NCBI GenBank assembly: GCA_937864465.1
Contig: CALMJU010000099.1
Coordinates: forward strand, 1 to 64,000
Length of the DNA stretch: 64,000 nucleotides
Direction of reading: 5' to 3'
Source of the DNA: an uncultured Acidobacteriota bacterium
Lineage (GTDB): Bacteria > Acidobacteriota > Polarisedimenticolia > Polarisedimenticolales > JAIQFR01
The notes beneath the pieces were generated by a model. That model made no database searches and was not told the origin of the DNA. It saw only the letters and a list, made by a program, of their open reading frames with translations. This document shows, piece after piece, positions 35,812 through 43,958 of the stretch. The position numbers and the translations under genes were made by a program. Every line of letters starts with the position of its first letter. The first letter of the stretch is position 1.

Positions 35812-36445
35812 CGTGCGGGTCGGAGGCGAGGGCGACGTAGCGCAGCGCCTCGCGAGTCTGTCCGATCCGCGCGCCGCTCCTCAGCTCCGACGCGGTGATC
35901 TCCTGCAGGAGCCAGTCGACGTCGGAGGTCCTCCGGGCGTCGATCCTCCGCTCGAGGCGCCCGAGGGCCGCCTCGAGATCCTGACGGGTCAGCACGGCTG
36001 CGGGCACGGCGTCCCGGCGGGCGGCCTCCGCCTCGTCGATCCTGCGATCGGACCTCTGCCGCTCGCTCGCCAGCGCGGCCTCGAGGTCGGATCTCCGGAC
36101 GACGTCCGACGCCGCCGGAAGGGTTTCGGGACCGGCCGCCTTCGGCGCGACCGAGCGCCCCGCCCAGAACGCCCCTGCGATCGCAATCGCGCCGCACGCG
36201 ATTCCCGCCGCGAACGCCGGGATCGGTCGGAGGAAGCGGGAGGGGCCGAGGACCACGACGCGTGGCGCGACCGGCACCGCGGGCTCGGCCTCCCGCAGCG
36301 CGTTCCTGGCCCCGGCGAGACGGGCGAGCTCCTCCCGGCACGCCTCGCACTCCCCGAGATGCTCCTCGAGGCGCGCGGCGTTCCCGGGATCGAGCTCCTC
36401 GCAGACGCGTTCCAGGATCCGTTCCTTCCAGGATTCGCAGGCCAT
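35798..36445 (-). CDS. Membrane anti-sigma factor with zinc-finger motif
   Basis: 215 residues from ATG 36445 (a GTG two codons upstream is also possible). The N-terminal CEELDPGNAARLEEHLGECEACREEL contains the C...H...C-x2-C anti-sigma zinc motif. A membrane segment (FAAGIACGAIAIAGAFWAG, about 75-95) and a long charged coiled-coil periplasmic part follow. It sits 13 bp behind the ECF sigma gene and should hold that sigma inactive until an envelope signal arrives. It converges on the kinase/PEGA operon. Confidence 0.88.
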   Translation of the reverse strand: MACESWKERILERVCEELDPGNAARLEEHLGECEACREELARLAGARNALREAEPAVPVAPRVVVLGPSRFLRPIPAFAAGIACGAIAIAGAFWAGRSVAPKAAGPETLPAASDVVRRSDLEAALASERQRSDRRIDEAEAARRDAVPAAVLTRQDLEAALGRLERRIDARRTSDVDWLLQEITASELRSGARIGQTREALRYVALASDPHVTAQ

Positions 36446-36458
36446 GGCCACCTCTTCC

Positions 36459-37100
36459 TCAAGGCGCGGCGAGCCCGCGGCGGCCGAGCTCGCTCCTGAG
36501 CGCGTTGAGACCGTAGTACATCCGCGACTTCACCGTGCTCTCGGGACAGCCGAGAATCTCCGCGATCTCGCGGAACTTGAGCCCCTCGTACTCCTTCAGG
36601 ATCAGGACCTCCCGCTGCTCCCGCGGGATCGCCCCGAGGGCCTCGGAGACGGCCCGCCGGCGCTCGCGGAGCTCGAGCGCGCGCCCCGGATCGTCGGCTC
36701 GCCCTTCGGCCGGGCCTCCGAGCGGCTCCGCGCTCTCCCGGCTGCGCGGGCTCTCCTCGAGGGAGATCCACTTCCATCGTCTCCTGCGCCGGATCTGGTC
36801 GCGGCACAGGTTGAGCGCGATCTGGTACATCCATGTGGAGAAGCGCGCTCCCTCCCGAAAGCGCTCGGAGCGGCGCAGAATCCTCAGGAAGGTCTCCTGG
36901 CAAACGTCTCGCGCGTCCTCCGGCCTGTCGAGCAGGCGCACCGCGAAGCGGAACAGCGGTTGCTCCCACCTCGCCACGAGCGCGCCGAGAGAGTCGGTGT
37001 TCCCGGCCTGAACCGCCAGGGCGAGGTCCTCATCGCTCGGGGACGGCACCGGCACCTCCATCGGCTCCGCGCGACGGTCCCGCCGAGCCTCCTTCCCCAT
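36459..37100 (-). CDS. ECF-type RNA polymerase sigma factor
   Basis: 213 residues (or 200 from ATG 37061). Region 2 is clear: SLGALVARWEQPLFRFAVRLLDRPEDARDVCQETFLRILRRSERFREGARFSTWMYQIALNLCRDQIRR. Region 4 carries the helix-turn-helix GAIPREQREVLILKEYEGLKFREIAEILGCPESTVKSRMYYGLNALR. The linker between them is unusually long and charged. It is co-transcribed with its anti-sigma factor. Confidence 0.94.
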   Translation of the reverse strand: MGKEARRDRRAEPMEVPVPSPSDEDLALAVQAGNTDSLGALVARWEQPLFRFAVRLLDRPEDARDVCQETFLRILRRSERFREGARFSTWMYQIALNLCRDQIRRRRRWKWISLEESPRSRESAEPLGGPAEGRADDPGRALELRERRRAVSEALGAIPREQREVLILKEYEGLKFREIAEILGCPESTVKSRMYYGLNALRSELGRRGLAAP

Positions 37101-37623
37101 GGTACGCCCCGGGTCGACGGACGGACGAATCCCCGGCGGCCGCCGTTCATTGTCGCTCGAAGCTCCGGGCCGCGACGAGAATCGTCGGGCGTGGCGGCCG
37201 CCGGCGAACGCTTCCGCAGCGGAACTCTCAATTCTTCAACGTGATAACGCTGAGCCGCTCCGGTGGCCCGAGCGTTGCTCTCTTTCGATGTCCGGGGCCC
37301 GAGATCGGGGACGGGTGCGTGTTTCCGGGATGCTGCGGGCTTGAAATATTTTTGTGCTTTTTGGCTTTATTTGAGTATCTATAAGTATTGCAGGGTTTCG
37401 GGTCGAACGCAGAGAACGAAGAAGGGCGGTCCTCCAACCGGGGCCACCGGTTTCTTCGAGGGGGCCGCCGGGTGGCGCGCATGCAGGGAGTGTCGCTGCT
37501 CGGGGAGCGTTGGCCGGAGGGTGGCGGCACCCGCACGCGGGCCGCAAGACGATCCGTATTTCACTGGGGCGCCGGCGCCGGGACATCGTCCCCGGAGCGC
37601 CTGAGGCTCCACGGAGAATGACC
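37101..37623. other. Intergenic region between divergent genes, with an AT-rich core
   Basis: 523 bp with no credible gene. Most is GC-rich, but 37340-37400 drops sharply in GC (TTGAAATATTTTTGTG and TATAAGTATT are the cores), which is where divergent promoters for the sigma factor gene and the histidine-kinase-like gene would be expected. No -35/-10 pair stands out. TATAAGTATT (37380-37389) is identical to 869-878. I looked for riboswitch-like conserved strings and found none. Confidence 0.5.
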
Positions 37624-38613
37624 ATGGCCGAACCCGTCGCGAATCGTCCCGAAGCCGACGGCGCGTTTCAGGACGCACAGGAGGAGCTGGCGGAGCTCTG
37701 CCGCGTCCATCACGTCGCACTCGAGATGATCGAGCGAAGCCGCAATCTCGACGAGCTGATGGACCGGATCCTCGACGAGTACGAGATGCGGCTCCGCGAT
37801 CTCCCCCCCGACGCGCTCGACGGGGCCGGAGGGGCGCTTCCGGCCGAGGCGGCAGGGAAGCTCCGGGGCCTTTTCCTGTTCGCCGCGCAGGCGGCCGCGA
37901 TCAAGGAGAAGGCCGCTCTGGCACAGGAGCTCCGCAACCGGGCCTCCGAGCTCACGCGTGCCAACGCCCGGCTGGAGTGGGCGCTCGGGGAGGCGGAGTC
38001 CGCGAGGCGCCGCCTGGACGGCGTGCTCTCCGCGCTGGACTCGGGGATCCTCATCGTGGAGCCGGACGGACAGGTGCAGCACGCGAACCCGGCGGCACGG
38101 CGGCTCGCGGGCTGCGACGCGGATTCGTTCGATCGGGGGACGCTCGGGAGCCTCCTCGATGCGGTTCCTCGCGGGACCGACGGAGAGGTCAGCGTCCGCG
38201 GGGAGGACGGCGACGGCCGGGTGCTGATGGTCGCGCGGCGGGAACTCGGGGGGGACGGGACCTCCGAGGTCGTGCTCCTGAGCGACGTCACGAGGAGGTG
38301 CCGGGAGGTCGAGGAGCGGCATCGCATCGAGAAGCTGGGCGAGGTCCTGAAGACGCTGAGCGTCCTCAGCCACAAGATCAACAATCCTCTCACGGCGCTC
38401 ATGGGACGGGCGCAGATGCTCCGCGCGGTCGAGGGGACCGATCCCCGGGCCGTGAAGGCGGCGACCGTGATCGAGGAGTCGGCGGGCCGGATCGCGGATC
38501 TCATCCGGGAGCTCGGGCGGGTCGTCAAGGAAGGGCGCCAGGAGGCCGTCGACCAGGTCCTCGTCATGGAAGGGCCTCGAGAGCACGAGAGCGCGAGCGA
38601 GAGCCGGGCTTGA
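37624..38613 (+). CDS. PAS/HisKA protein lacking an ATPase domain
   Basis: 329 residues from ATG 37624 (GGAG 8 nt upstream; ATG 37618 is too close to it). An N-terminal helical segment (20-120) and coiled coil are followed by a PAS-like domain (VLSALDSGILIVEPDGQVQHANPAARRLAG, about 135-235). The H-box helix LGEVLKTLSVLSHKINNPLTALMGRAQMLRA has the phospho-acceptor His, and the second helix of the dimerisation hairpin follows. The protein then ends; N, G1 and G2 boxes of the ATPase domain are absent. It could be a phosphotransfer relay or a pseudokinase that needs a partner kinase. Confidence 0.82.
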   Translation: MAEPVANRPEADGAFQDAQEELAELCRVHHVALEMIERSRNLDELMDRILDEYEMRLRDLPPDALDGAGGALPAEAAGKLRGLFLFAAQAAAIKEKAALAQELRNRASELTRANARLEWALGEAESARRRLDGVLSALDSGILIVEPDGQVQHANPAARRLAGCDADSFDRGTLGSLLDAVPRGTDGEVSVRGEDGDGRVLMVARRELGGDGTSEVVLLSDVTRRCREVEERHRIEKLGEVLKTLSVLSHKINNPLTALMGRAQMLRAVEGTDPRAVKAATVIEESAGRIADLIRELGRVVKEGRQEAVDQVLVMEGPREHESASESRA

Positions 38614-38617
38614 CCCC

Positions 38618-38641
38618 GTGCGGCGCGGTCAGGCGCCGCGC
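38618..38641. terminator. Hairpin between convergent genes
   Basis: GCGGCGC and GCGCCGC form a 7-bp stem (extended by G-T and G-C pairs) around a GGTCAG loop that contains the stop codon of the minus-strand CPBP gene. On the plus strand it is followed by TTT. It may stop both converging transcripts. Confidence 0.4.
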
Positions 38642-39642
38642 TTTCTCGCGAGCCGGGCCCACGCGAAGGCGATCACGAAGGCCAGCGCGAGCGTGAGGCC
38701 GACGTACGTCCCGGCCGGCAAGACGGGCCGCCCCGCGGCGTCGCGGAAGTGCGGCGCCACCCCGAGCAGGAGCCAGTTGATCCAGGCGTGCACGCCGGCG
38801 GCGAAGAGCAGGTTCTCCGTGACGAGGACGAGCATCCCGAGGAGCAATCCGAGAGCGCACACGAACACCGCCTGCCGGAGCGGCTCCCCCCACGGGGGCC
38901 CGATCGTCAGGTGCTCCATCGCGAACAGGACCGACGTCGGGAGGAGCGCCGCCCACCGTCGCGCCGCCGTCCATCGCAGGCCGAGCCGGGGTGCCAGCCT
39001 TTTCAGCTCCATCATCAGGAGGCCGCGGTAGTACGCCTCCTCCGCGAGGGCGCGCAGAGCCTGGCCGGCGGCCACCCAGAGGAGGAGGGGGCCGGGCGAC
39101 GGCCAGCCGAGGAGGAAGCCGCCTCCGAGCGCCGCCGAGGCCGCGCCGAGGATCCCGTAGGTCCCCAGAACGGCGGCCGTGGCGGCGAGCGCGCCCGGCA
39201 GCCATCGGGAGGGCCGGATCATGCGCCACGTGTCGCTCGCCGCTCGCGGAGAGAACGCTCCGAGCAGCAGGCACGATAGGAGGAGCCCCGCGCCGGCGAG
39301 CGCGCGGTAGTAGGCGTCCAGCTCCGCATCGGTCGCGGAGGAGGGGGCGACCGCGACGAAGACCGGAGGATACAGCCCGATCGAGATCCACTTCTCGACG
39401 AGCAGCATGAGGAGGATCGGAGCGAGGCTCCCGAAGCGCACCCCGCGGCCGGGCGAGGGACCGAGCCTCCACTCCCTCGCGGCGACGAGGAGGAGGAGGA
39501 ACACGGCCGCGAACAGGAGGCTCCCGACGAGGGGCGAGACGAACGGCGAGCGGGGAGTCCCCGAGTGGAACTGCCGCAGCAGCCCTGCGGTCAGGAGCGT
39601 CGCGAGGAGGAGCAGCCAGGCGAGCGGGCGGGGGACTCTCAC
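38629..39642 (-). CDS. CPBP-family intramembrane glutamic protease
   Basis: 337 residues from GTG 39642, overlapping the stop of the upstream asparaginase-like gene (GTGA). Eight or more membrane segments. The family motifs are present: EEAYYRGLLM (EExxxR), a second motif with His in FAMEHLTIG, and GVHAWINWLLLG near the end. Members cleave within the membrane or, in bacteria, are often linked to bacteriocin immunity; the substrate here is unknown. Confidence 0.88.
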   Translation of the reverse strand: MRVPRPLAWLLLLATLLTAGLLRQFHSGTPRSPFVSPLVGSLLFAAVFLLLLVAAREWRLGPSPGRGVRFGSLAPILLMLLVEKWISIGLYPPVFVAVAPSSATDAELDAYYRALAGAGLLLSCLLLGAFSPRAASDTWRMIRPSRWLPGALAATAAVLGTYGILGAASAALGGGFLLGWPSPGPLLLWVAAGQALRALAEEAYYRGLLMMELKRLAPRLGLRWTAARRWAALLPTSVLFAMEHLTIGPPWGEPLRQAVFVCALGLLLGMLVLVTENLLFAAGVHAWINWLLLGVAPHFRDAAGRPVLPAGTYVGLTLALAFVIAFAWARLARKRGA

Positions 39643-40568
39643 CGGCCTCGCGCCCTCCGCTGGACCGCGACGAAGGGGCGCCCGCCCTCGACGACGACCC
39701 CGCGGGCCATCCGCGGCGTGTCGAAGACGGCGGCCGCGCGCCCCTCGCGGTCGATGAGGACGAGCCCGGCGGCGCCTTCCACGCGCGCGAGCGAGGCGAG
39801 CGCCCTGCGCCCGGCGGCGGCCGGCGGCAGTCCGGAGCCCATTCCGTCGACCGCCGCCTTGGCGAGGACGACCCGAAGGATCCCTTCTCCCCAGCCGGTG
39901 GCGGATGCCGCTCCGCGCCGGTCGTCCGCGTAGATCCCGGCTCCGATCACCGGCGAGTCGCCCACGCGCCCAGCCGCCTTGTCCTGCGTGCCTCCGGTCG
40001 AGGTCGCCGCCGCAAGCCGCCCGGCCCGGTCCATCGCGACCGCTCCGACCGTATCGGAGGGCGCGCCATGGCGCCGAGCGCGAAACTCGAGATCCACGAG
40101 GTCGCGCTCTCCACGCCGCACGCGGAGGTAGCGCTCGAGCTCCCGCCCGACGAGGAGGTCCCGGGTCCGGCAGAGCTCGGCCCCGTGCTCGCGCGCGAAC
40201 CGGCGGGCGCCGCGCCCGGCCAGCAGCACGTGCCGGGACCTCTCCATGACGAGCCTCGCCACGGAGACGGGGTGCCGGACCCCCTCGATCGCCGCGACGG
40301 CCCCGGCGCGCAGGCCTTCGCCCTCCATGATCGAGGCGTCCATCTCGACCCTGTGCTCGCGGTTCAGGCGGGCGCCGCGCCCCGCGTTGAACGTCGGGTC
40401 GTCCTCGAGGAGCCGGACCGCGGCCTCGACTGCGTCGAGCGCGGGGAGCCCCTGCTGCATCTCGCGCCAGGTTTGGCGGAGGACACGCTCGATCCCCGCC
40501 CTGTTCGCCTCGAGCGCGTCGTCGGGCACGTTCCACGCGCCGCCGTGGACAGCGAGTGCGAGCGGCAC
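39639..40568 (-). CDS. Isoaspartyl peptidase/L-asparaginase (Ntn-hydrolase)
   Basis: 309 residues from GTG 40568, with GGAGG 6-7 nt upstream; the open frame further upstream runs into tRNA-Sec and is not used. AVHGGAWNVPDD starts the fold, LEDDPTFNAGRGARLN is the substrate loop, and autoproteolysis should occur before the Thr of HGAPSDTVGAVAMDRAGRLAAATSTGG, which becomes the catalytic nucleophile. It removes isoaspartyl residues from degraded peptides and hydrolyses asparagine. It begins 46 bp after tRNA-Sec and is likely read through from it. Confidence 0.92.
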   Translation of the reverse strand: MPLALAVHGGAWNVPDDALEANRAGIERVLRQTWREMQQGLPALDAVEAAVRLLEDDPTFNAGRGARLNREHRVEMDASIMEGEGLRAGAVAAIEGVRHPVSVARLVMERSRHVLLAGRGARRFAREHGAELCRTRDLLVGRELERYLRVRRGERDLVDLEFRARRHGAPSDTVGAVAMDRAGRLAAATSTGGTQDKAAGRVGDSPVIGAGIYADDRRGAASATGWGEGILRVVLAKAAVDGMGSGLPPAAAGRRALASLARVEGAAGLVLIDREGRAAAVFDTPRMARGVVVEGGRPFVAVQRRARGR

Positions 40569-40613
40569 GAACGACCTCCCCGGAGGCCCGCGCGCATCCG
40601 CGGGCGTCCCGGC

Positions 40614-40711
40614 TGGCGGAAGCGAGTGGGAGTCGAACCCACCTCGGACGGCGAAGCCGCCCGACGGCCGGTTTTGAAGACCGGGAGGGCCACCGGGCCC
40701 CGTGCGCTTCC
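40614..40711 (-). tRNA. selC: tRNA-Sec (selenocysteine, anticodon UCA)
   Basis: 98 nt on the minus strand. GGAAGCG pairs with CGCTTCC at the acceptor stem, with discriminator G and an encoded CCA. The D stem is six base pairs (GGGGCC/GGCCCT), the anticodon arm is CCGGT-CTTCAAA-ACCGG (anticodon TCA), the variable arm is very long, and the T arm is GTGGG-TTCGACT-CCCAC. The extended D stem, long extra arm and UCA anticodon are diagnostic for bacterial tRNA-Sec. A TAAAAT box (40726-40731, minus strand) just upstream could be its -10. No selA, selB or selD is in the window. Confidence 0.95.
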
Positions 40712-40757
40712 CCGCCGCGGCGCGCATTTTATCCCAGGTGCCGGGGGCCGGTCCGGT

Positions 40758-40786
40758 TTGAATCCCTCGGGCCCGTGTGCTAATCT
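40758..40786 (+). promoter_or_regulatory. Promoter for tRNA-Ala
   Basis: TTGAAT, a 17-bp spacer and TAATCT, ending 32 bp before the tRNA 5' end. Confidence 0.6.
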
Positions 40787-40818
40787 CCGGCGCGTTTTCC
40801 AAGCTTTTCGAGGATCGT

Positions 40819-40894
40819 GGGGCTGTAGCTCAGCTGGGAGAGTACTTGACTGGCAGTCAAGGGGTCGAGGGTTCGAATCCCTCCAGCTCCACCA
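40819..40894 (+). tRNA. tRNA-Ala (anticodon GGC)
   Basis: A 76-nt cloverleaf. The acceptor GGGGCTG/CAGCTCC includes the G3-U70 wobble pair that identifies tRNA-Ala. The anticodon arm is CTTGA-CTGGCAG-TCAAG (anticodon GGC), the T loop TTCGAAT, and CCA is encoded. It has its own promoter and terminator. Confidence 0.97.
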
Positions 40895-40905
40895 CGCCGG
40901 AGACG

Positions 40906-40940
40906 AAAAAGGCCAGGAGCTGACGCTCCTGGCCTTTTTT
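40906..40940. terminator. Strong intrinsic terminator, bidirectional
   Basis: A perfect 10-bp stem (GGCCAGGAGC with its complement) around a TGAC loop, flanked by five A on the left and six T on the right. It ends tRNA-Ala on the plus strand. The A-run serves as a U-run for the minus-strand secreted-protein gene that ends at 40981. Confidence 0.93.
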
Positions 40941-40980
40941 CATTCCTTCCCAAGACCTGACGAAACGTGCGACCTCCGCT

Positions 40981-42123
40981 CTAGCGCGCCTGCAGGACCT
41001 TCACTTCCCTGCCCGAAGGCACGCTCGCGGTCGCGCCCTCCGCGACGGCGGCCGGGTCCACCGTTCCCGTCACCCGGATGTCGTCGATCCACCAGCCGTC
41101 GTCCGCAGGAGTCGGGTTCCAGGAGAAGACGTCCTCGTAGGTTGGGTACGTGGACACCTTGATCCCGGTGGTGATGAAGCGGATCAGGATGTACTTGCCG
41201 CGGTAGGCGGCAAGGTCGAAGCGGCTCTCGACCCACGTGCCGAGGCCCGTCTCGCCCTGGAGCCCGGGCCCTTCGGCGTTGTTGAGGTTGGCCGCGTCGA
41301 ACGGGGCGTCGGTGTCGCCGAGAGAGGCGAAGACCCACTGGTCGTAGCACAGGGAGGACGGGCCCAGCCTGCGCAGCGGGTCCTCGGGATCGTAGAAATC
41401 GTCCTCGGTGTTGCCGTCGTCGATCGGGTCGAACGTGCAGTTGACGTAGTTGTCCGCCGGCTGCTCGTCGTAGCCGTTCTGGTAGGGCGCCAGGGTGGCC
41501 CAGACGCCCAGGGGATTTCCGGCCTGGTCCACGACCTGCGCCTGGACCACGCCGCCGGCCGACGTTCGGCCCTCGCCTGAGTTCACGTAACGGTAGTCCG
41601 GCAGGCTGATCTGATGCTTGAACGACAGATCGACCGTGCCGTCGGACGCGATCTGCATGGGGTTGGCGGTGACGATGGCTTCCAAGGTGGCCAGCGGCGC
41701 CGTGACCACGCGCGTGGCGTTCTTGCCCTTCCCGACGAGGAGCGCGCCCATCCAGACGGAGTAGCGCCCGCTGAAAGATCGTCCTTCATAGGTCTGGCCC
41801 GAGCCGTCGACGACATTCCAGAAGAACTCCTCGCCCTGATCCTCGGTGGCCCCGACCCAGCAATCCTTCGCATACTGTTGGCCAGACTCGACGTAGGTGT
41901 TGGAGTTGATCCAGTCCGGGTCGCTGTACTGGCAGCGGTAGCCGTCCGATGCCGTATCGCTGTACAGCCCGGCGTCGAGATTCATGGGGGCCATCGCGCC
42001 GAGCGTGCCGTCTTCGAACCCCTCGAAGAACTCGCCTGCCGCCGCCGGCACGGCGGCCACGACGAGCGCGACCGCCCCGACGATCAGCGCTCGCCCTCCG
42101 ATCCGCCTTGAATTAAACAGCAT
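40981..42123 (-). CDS. Secreted protein, jelly-roll (anchor-J/MAM-like) type, function unknown
   Basis: 380 residues from ATG 42123 (GGAGG 7 nt upstream). A clear signal peptide (ALIVGAVALVVAAVPAAAG) is followed by GEFFEGFEDG at the mature N-terminus. The body is rich in Asp, Gly, Tyr and Trp. Near the end, FDLAAYRGKYILIRFITTGIKV and DDGWWIDDIRVTG are the pattern of secreted jelly-roll modules called choice-of-anchor J or MAM-like. At least four Cys could form disulfides. No enzyme motif or sorting tail is visible. It is a single-gene unit ended by the strong shared terminator. Confidence 0.78.
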   Translation of the reverse strand: MLFNSRRIGGRALIVGAVALVVAAVPAAAGEFFEGFEDGTLGAMAPMNLDAGLYSDTASDGYRCQYSDPDWINSNTYVESGQQYAKDCWVGATEDQGEEFFWNVVDGSGQTYEGRSFSGRYSVWMGALLVGKGKNATRVVTAPLATLEAIVTANPMQIASDGTVDLSFKHQISLPDYRYVNSGEGRTSAGGVVQAQVVDQAGNPLGVWATLAPYQNGYDEQPADNYVNCTFDPIDDGNTEDDFYDPEDPLRRLGPSSLCYDQWVFASLGDTDAPFDAANLNNAEGPGLQGETGLGTWVESRFDLAAYRGKYILIRFITTGIKVSTYPTYEDVFSWNPTPADDGWWIDDIRVTGTVDPAAVAEGATASVPSGREVKVLQAR

Positions 42124-42288
42124 CACCGTTCCTCCTTTCGTTGCGGTCCCCGAAGGCGTGGGACGGTAGACTCACGCCGTCGCCATCCGCTTTGTCTGGG
42201 TGTACGGCGAAGGAAGAGTGGGATCAATCTCGTTTTTCAAGAACTTGCGGAGTCCCGGACCGCAAGGCTCCGGGGCGAGCGCGATTCT

Positions 42289-42317
42289 TTGACAGCTTCT
42301 CCTCCCTGACGTACCGT
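42289..42317 (+). promoter_or_regulatory. Promoter for the IscA-like gene
   Basis: TTGACA, a 17-bp spacer and TACCGT, 64 bp before the ATG at 42382. It is among the best matches to the consensus in the window. Confidence 0.65.
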
Positions 42318-42381
42318 GGAGCGGGGATGCAACGGGGCCGCCGGACGGCCTCCGCGGAGCGTTCCCGGAGGGACGCGCGTC

Positions 42382-42705
42382 ATGATCCAGGTGACCGAAG
42401 CAGCGGCACGCAAGGTGAAGGAGTTGCTGGCCGCGGAGAAGAGGGACGGGTACGGGCTGCGGGTCGCGGTGCAGGGCGGCGGCTGCTCGGGCTTCCAGTA
42501 CGGCCTGTCGTTCGAGAACACGCAGGGGGCGAACGACGAGGTGATGGAGGTCGAGGGGATCAAGATCTACGTCGATGCCATGTCCGGCATGTACCTGGAC
42601 GGCGCCAAGATCGACTACGTCGAAAGCGCTCAAGGCGCGGGCTTCAAGATCGACAATCCGAACAACACGGGGACCTGCGGCTGCGGACACCGGCCGCCGG
42701 CGTAG
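42382..42705 (+). CDS. A-type iron-sulfur carrier (IscA/ErpA/HesB family)
   Basis: 107 residues, ATG with GGAGGG 9 nt upstream. Carries nascent Fe-S clusters to apoproteins. The three ligand Cys are in GGGCSGFQY and TCGCGH, near residues 35, 100 and 102. The genome clearly needs cluster supply (complex I, QueE, the radical SAM protein). No isc or suf operon is adjacent. The exact subtype cannot be fixed from sequence alone. Confidence 0.93.
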   Translation: MIQVTEAAARKVKELLAAEKRDGYGLRVAVQGGGCSGFQYGLSFENTQGANDEVMEVEGIKIYVDAMSGMYLDGAKIDYVESAQGAGFKIDNPNNTGTCGCGHRPPA

Positions 42706-42736
42706 CGTTCCCACGCGAGGGAGCGGGTTCCCCTCG

Positions 42737-42766
42737 TTGACGCCCGGCGTCCCTCTTCGATAGGCT
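42737..42766 (+). promoter_or_regulatory. Promoter for the dGTPase gene
   Basis: TTGACG, an 18-bp spacer and TAGGCT. The -10 box ends 8 nt before ATG 42775, which suggests a leaderless transcript; no Shine-Dalgarno sequence is seen. Confidence 0.55.
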
Positions 42767-42774
42767 TGCCCGCG

Positions 42775-43929
42775 ATGATTTCCGGCACGCGGGACCCCGA
42801 GTCGGCGCTCGCCCCGTACGCGCAGCGGGCGTCGGCCACGCGCGGACGGCGCCACCGCGAGGAGGAGGCTCCCTACCGGAGCGCTTTCCAGCGCGACCGG
42901 GACCGGATCATCCATAGCCGCGCGTTCCGCAGGCTCGAGTACAAGACCCAGGTCTTCGTCAACCACGAGGGGGACCACTACCGGACGCGCCTCACCCACA
43001 GCATCGAGGTGAGCCAGATCGGGAGAACGGTCGCGCGTGCGCTCGGGCTGAACGAGGATCTCGTGGAGTCCCTGGCCCTGTCGCACGACCTCGGCCACAC
43101 GCCGTTCGGCCACCTCGGGGAGGACGTACTCGCGGAGAGGATGCGGGCGCTCGGAGGCTTCAACCACAACCGGCAGACGCTCCGGATCGTCGAGCACCTC
43201 GAGGAGCGCTATCCCGACTTCCCGGGGCTCAACCTGACCTGGGAGGTCCGGGAGGCGATCGCGAAGCACTCGGGTCCGATCGATCTCGGCTCGGCCCCGG
43301 AGTTCGCCGAGTACGACCCGGGGCTGCTCCCCCCGCTGGAGGCCCAGCTCGTCGACCCGGTCGACGAAATCGCCTACAACCACCACGACGTCGACGACGG
43401 ACTGGAGTCGGGGCTGCTCGACGTCGAGGACCTCGCGGCGTCGGTCCCGCTCTTCGGGGAGCCCCTCCGGGCGGCCCGGAGGAGACGGCGGTCCTCGGAC
43501 GAGAGACAGATCCGGAGCGAGGCGCTGCGCGGCCTGATCGACGGGCTCGTGACCGACCTCATCCGGACGACGGAAGCGAACGTGGCCGCCGCGGGGGTGG
43601 CCTGCGTTCGGAAGGTGCGCGAGGCGGGGCGGCCGCTCGTCGGCCTCTCGCCGGAGGTCGCGGCCGAGAACCAGGTCCTCAAGAAGTACCTGCGCGAGCG
43701 CCTGTACCACCACCACCGCATCGAGCGGATGAAGGACAAGGCGCGCCGGGTCCTCGAGGCGCTGTTCGACCGGTACCTGGAGAACCCCCGGCTCCTGCCG
43801 GACGACACGCGCCGGCGCGTCGCGATCGACGGCCTCGAGCGCACGATCGCCGATTACGTCGCCGGCATGACCGACCGGTACGCCGTCGAGGAGCACCGGC
43901 GGCTCTTCGACCCCGGTGTCCGGGTCTGA
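42775..43929 (+). CDS. dgt: Deoxyguanosinetriphosphate triphosphohydrolase-like protein
   Basis: 384 residues from ATG 42775 (a TTG three codons upstream falls on the -10 box). It hydrolyses dNTPs to nucleoside and triphosphate. The family start is HREEEAPYRSAFQRDRDRIIHSRAFRRLEYKTQVFVNHEGDHYRTRLTHS. The metal-binding HD pair is in ALSHDLGHTPFGHLGEDVL, with the final Asp in VDEIAYNHHDVDDGL. The length fits the shorter, non-enteric dGTPase type. Confidence 0.93.
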   Translation: MISGTRDPESALAPYAQRASATRGRRHREEEAPYRSAFQRDRDRIIHSRAFRRLEYKTQVFVNHEGDHYRTRLTHSIEVSQIGRTVARALGLNEDLVESLALSHDLGHTPFGHLGEDVLAERMRALGGFNHNRQTLRIVEHLEERYPDFPGLNLTWEVREAIAKHSGPIDLGSAPEFAEYDPGLLPPLEAQLVDPVDEIAYNHHDVDDGLESGLLDVEDLAASVPLFGEPLRAARRRRRSSDERQIRSEALRGLIDGLVTDLIRTTEANVAAAGVACVRKVREAGRPLVGLSPEVAAENQVLKKYLRERLYHHHRIERMKDKARRVLEALFDRYLENPRLLPDDTRRRVAIDGLERTIADYVAGMTDRYAVEEHRRLFDPGVRV

Positions 43930-43958
43930 CCTTCCGGAGCCGGCGGAGAGGAGGTCGC

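Noticed and set aside
37101-37623. Possible riboswitch or small RNA in the 523-bp intergenic region
   Set aside because: No conserved riboswitch core strings (including c-di-GMP types) were found; the AT-rich core is better explained by promoters.
40568-40802. N-terminal extension of the asparaginase-like frame through tRNA-Sec
   Set aside because: The extension would translate the tRNA gene; a GTG with a strong ribosome site begins exactly at the family's N-terminus.
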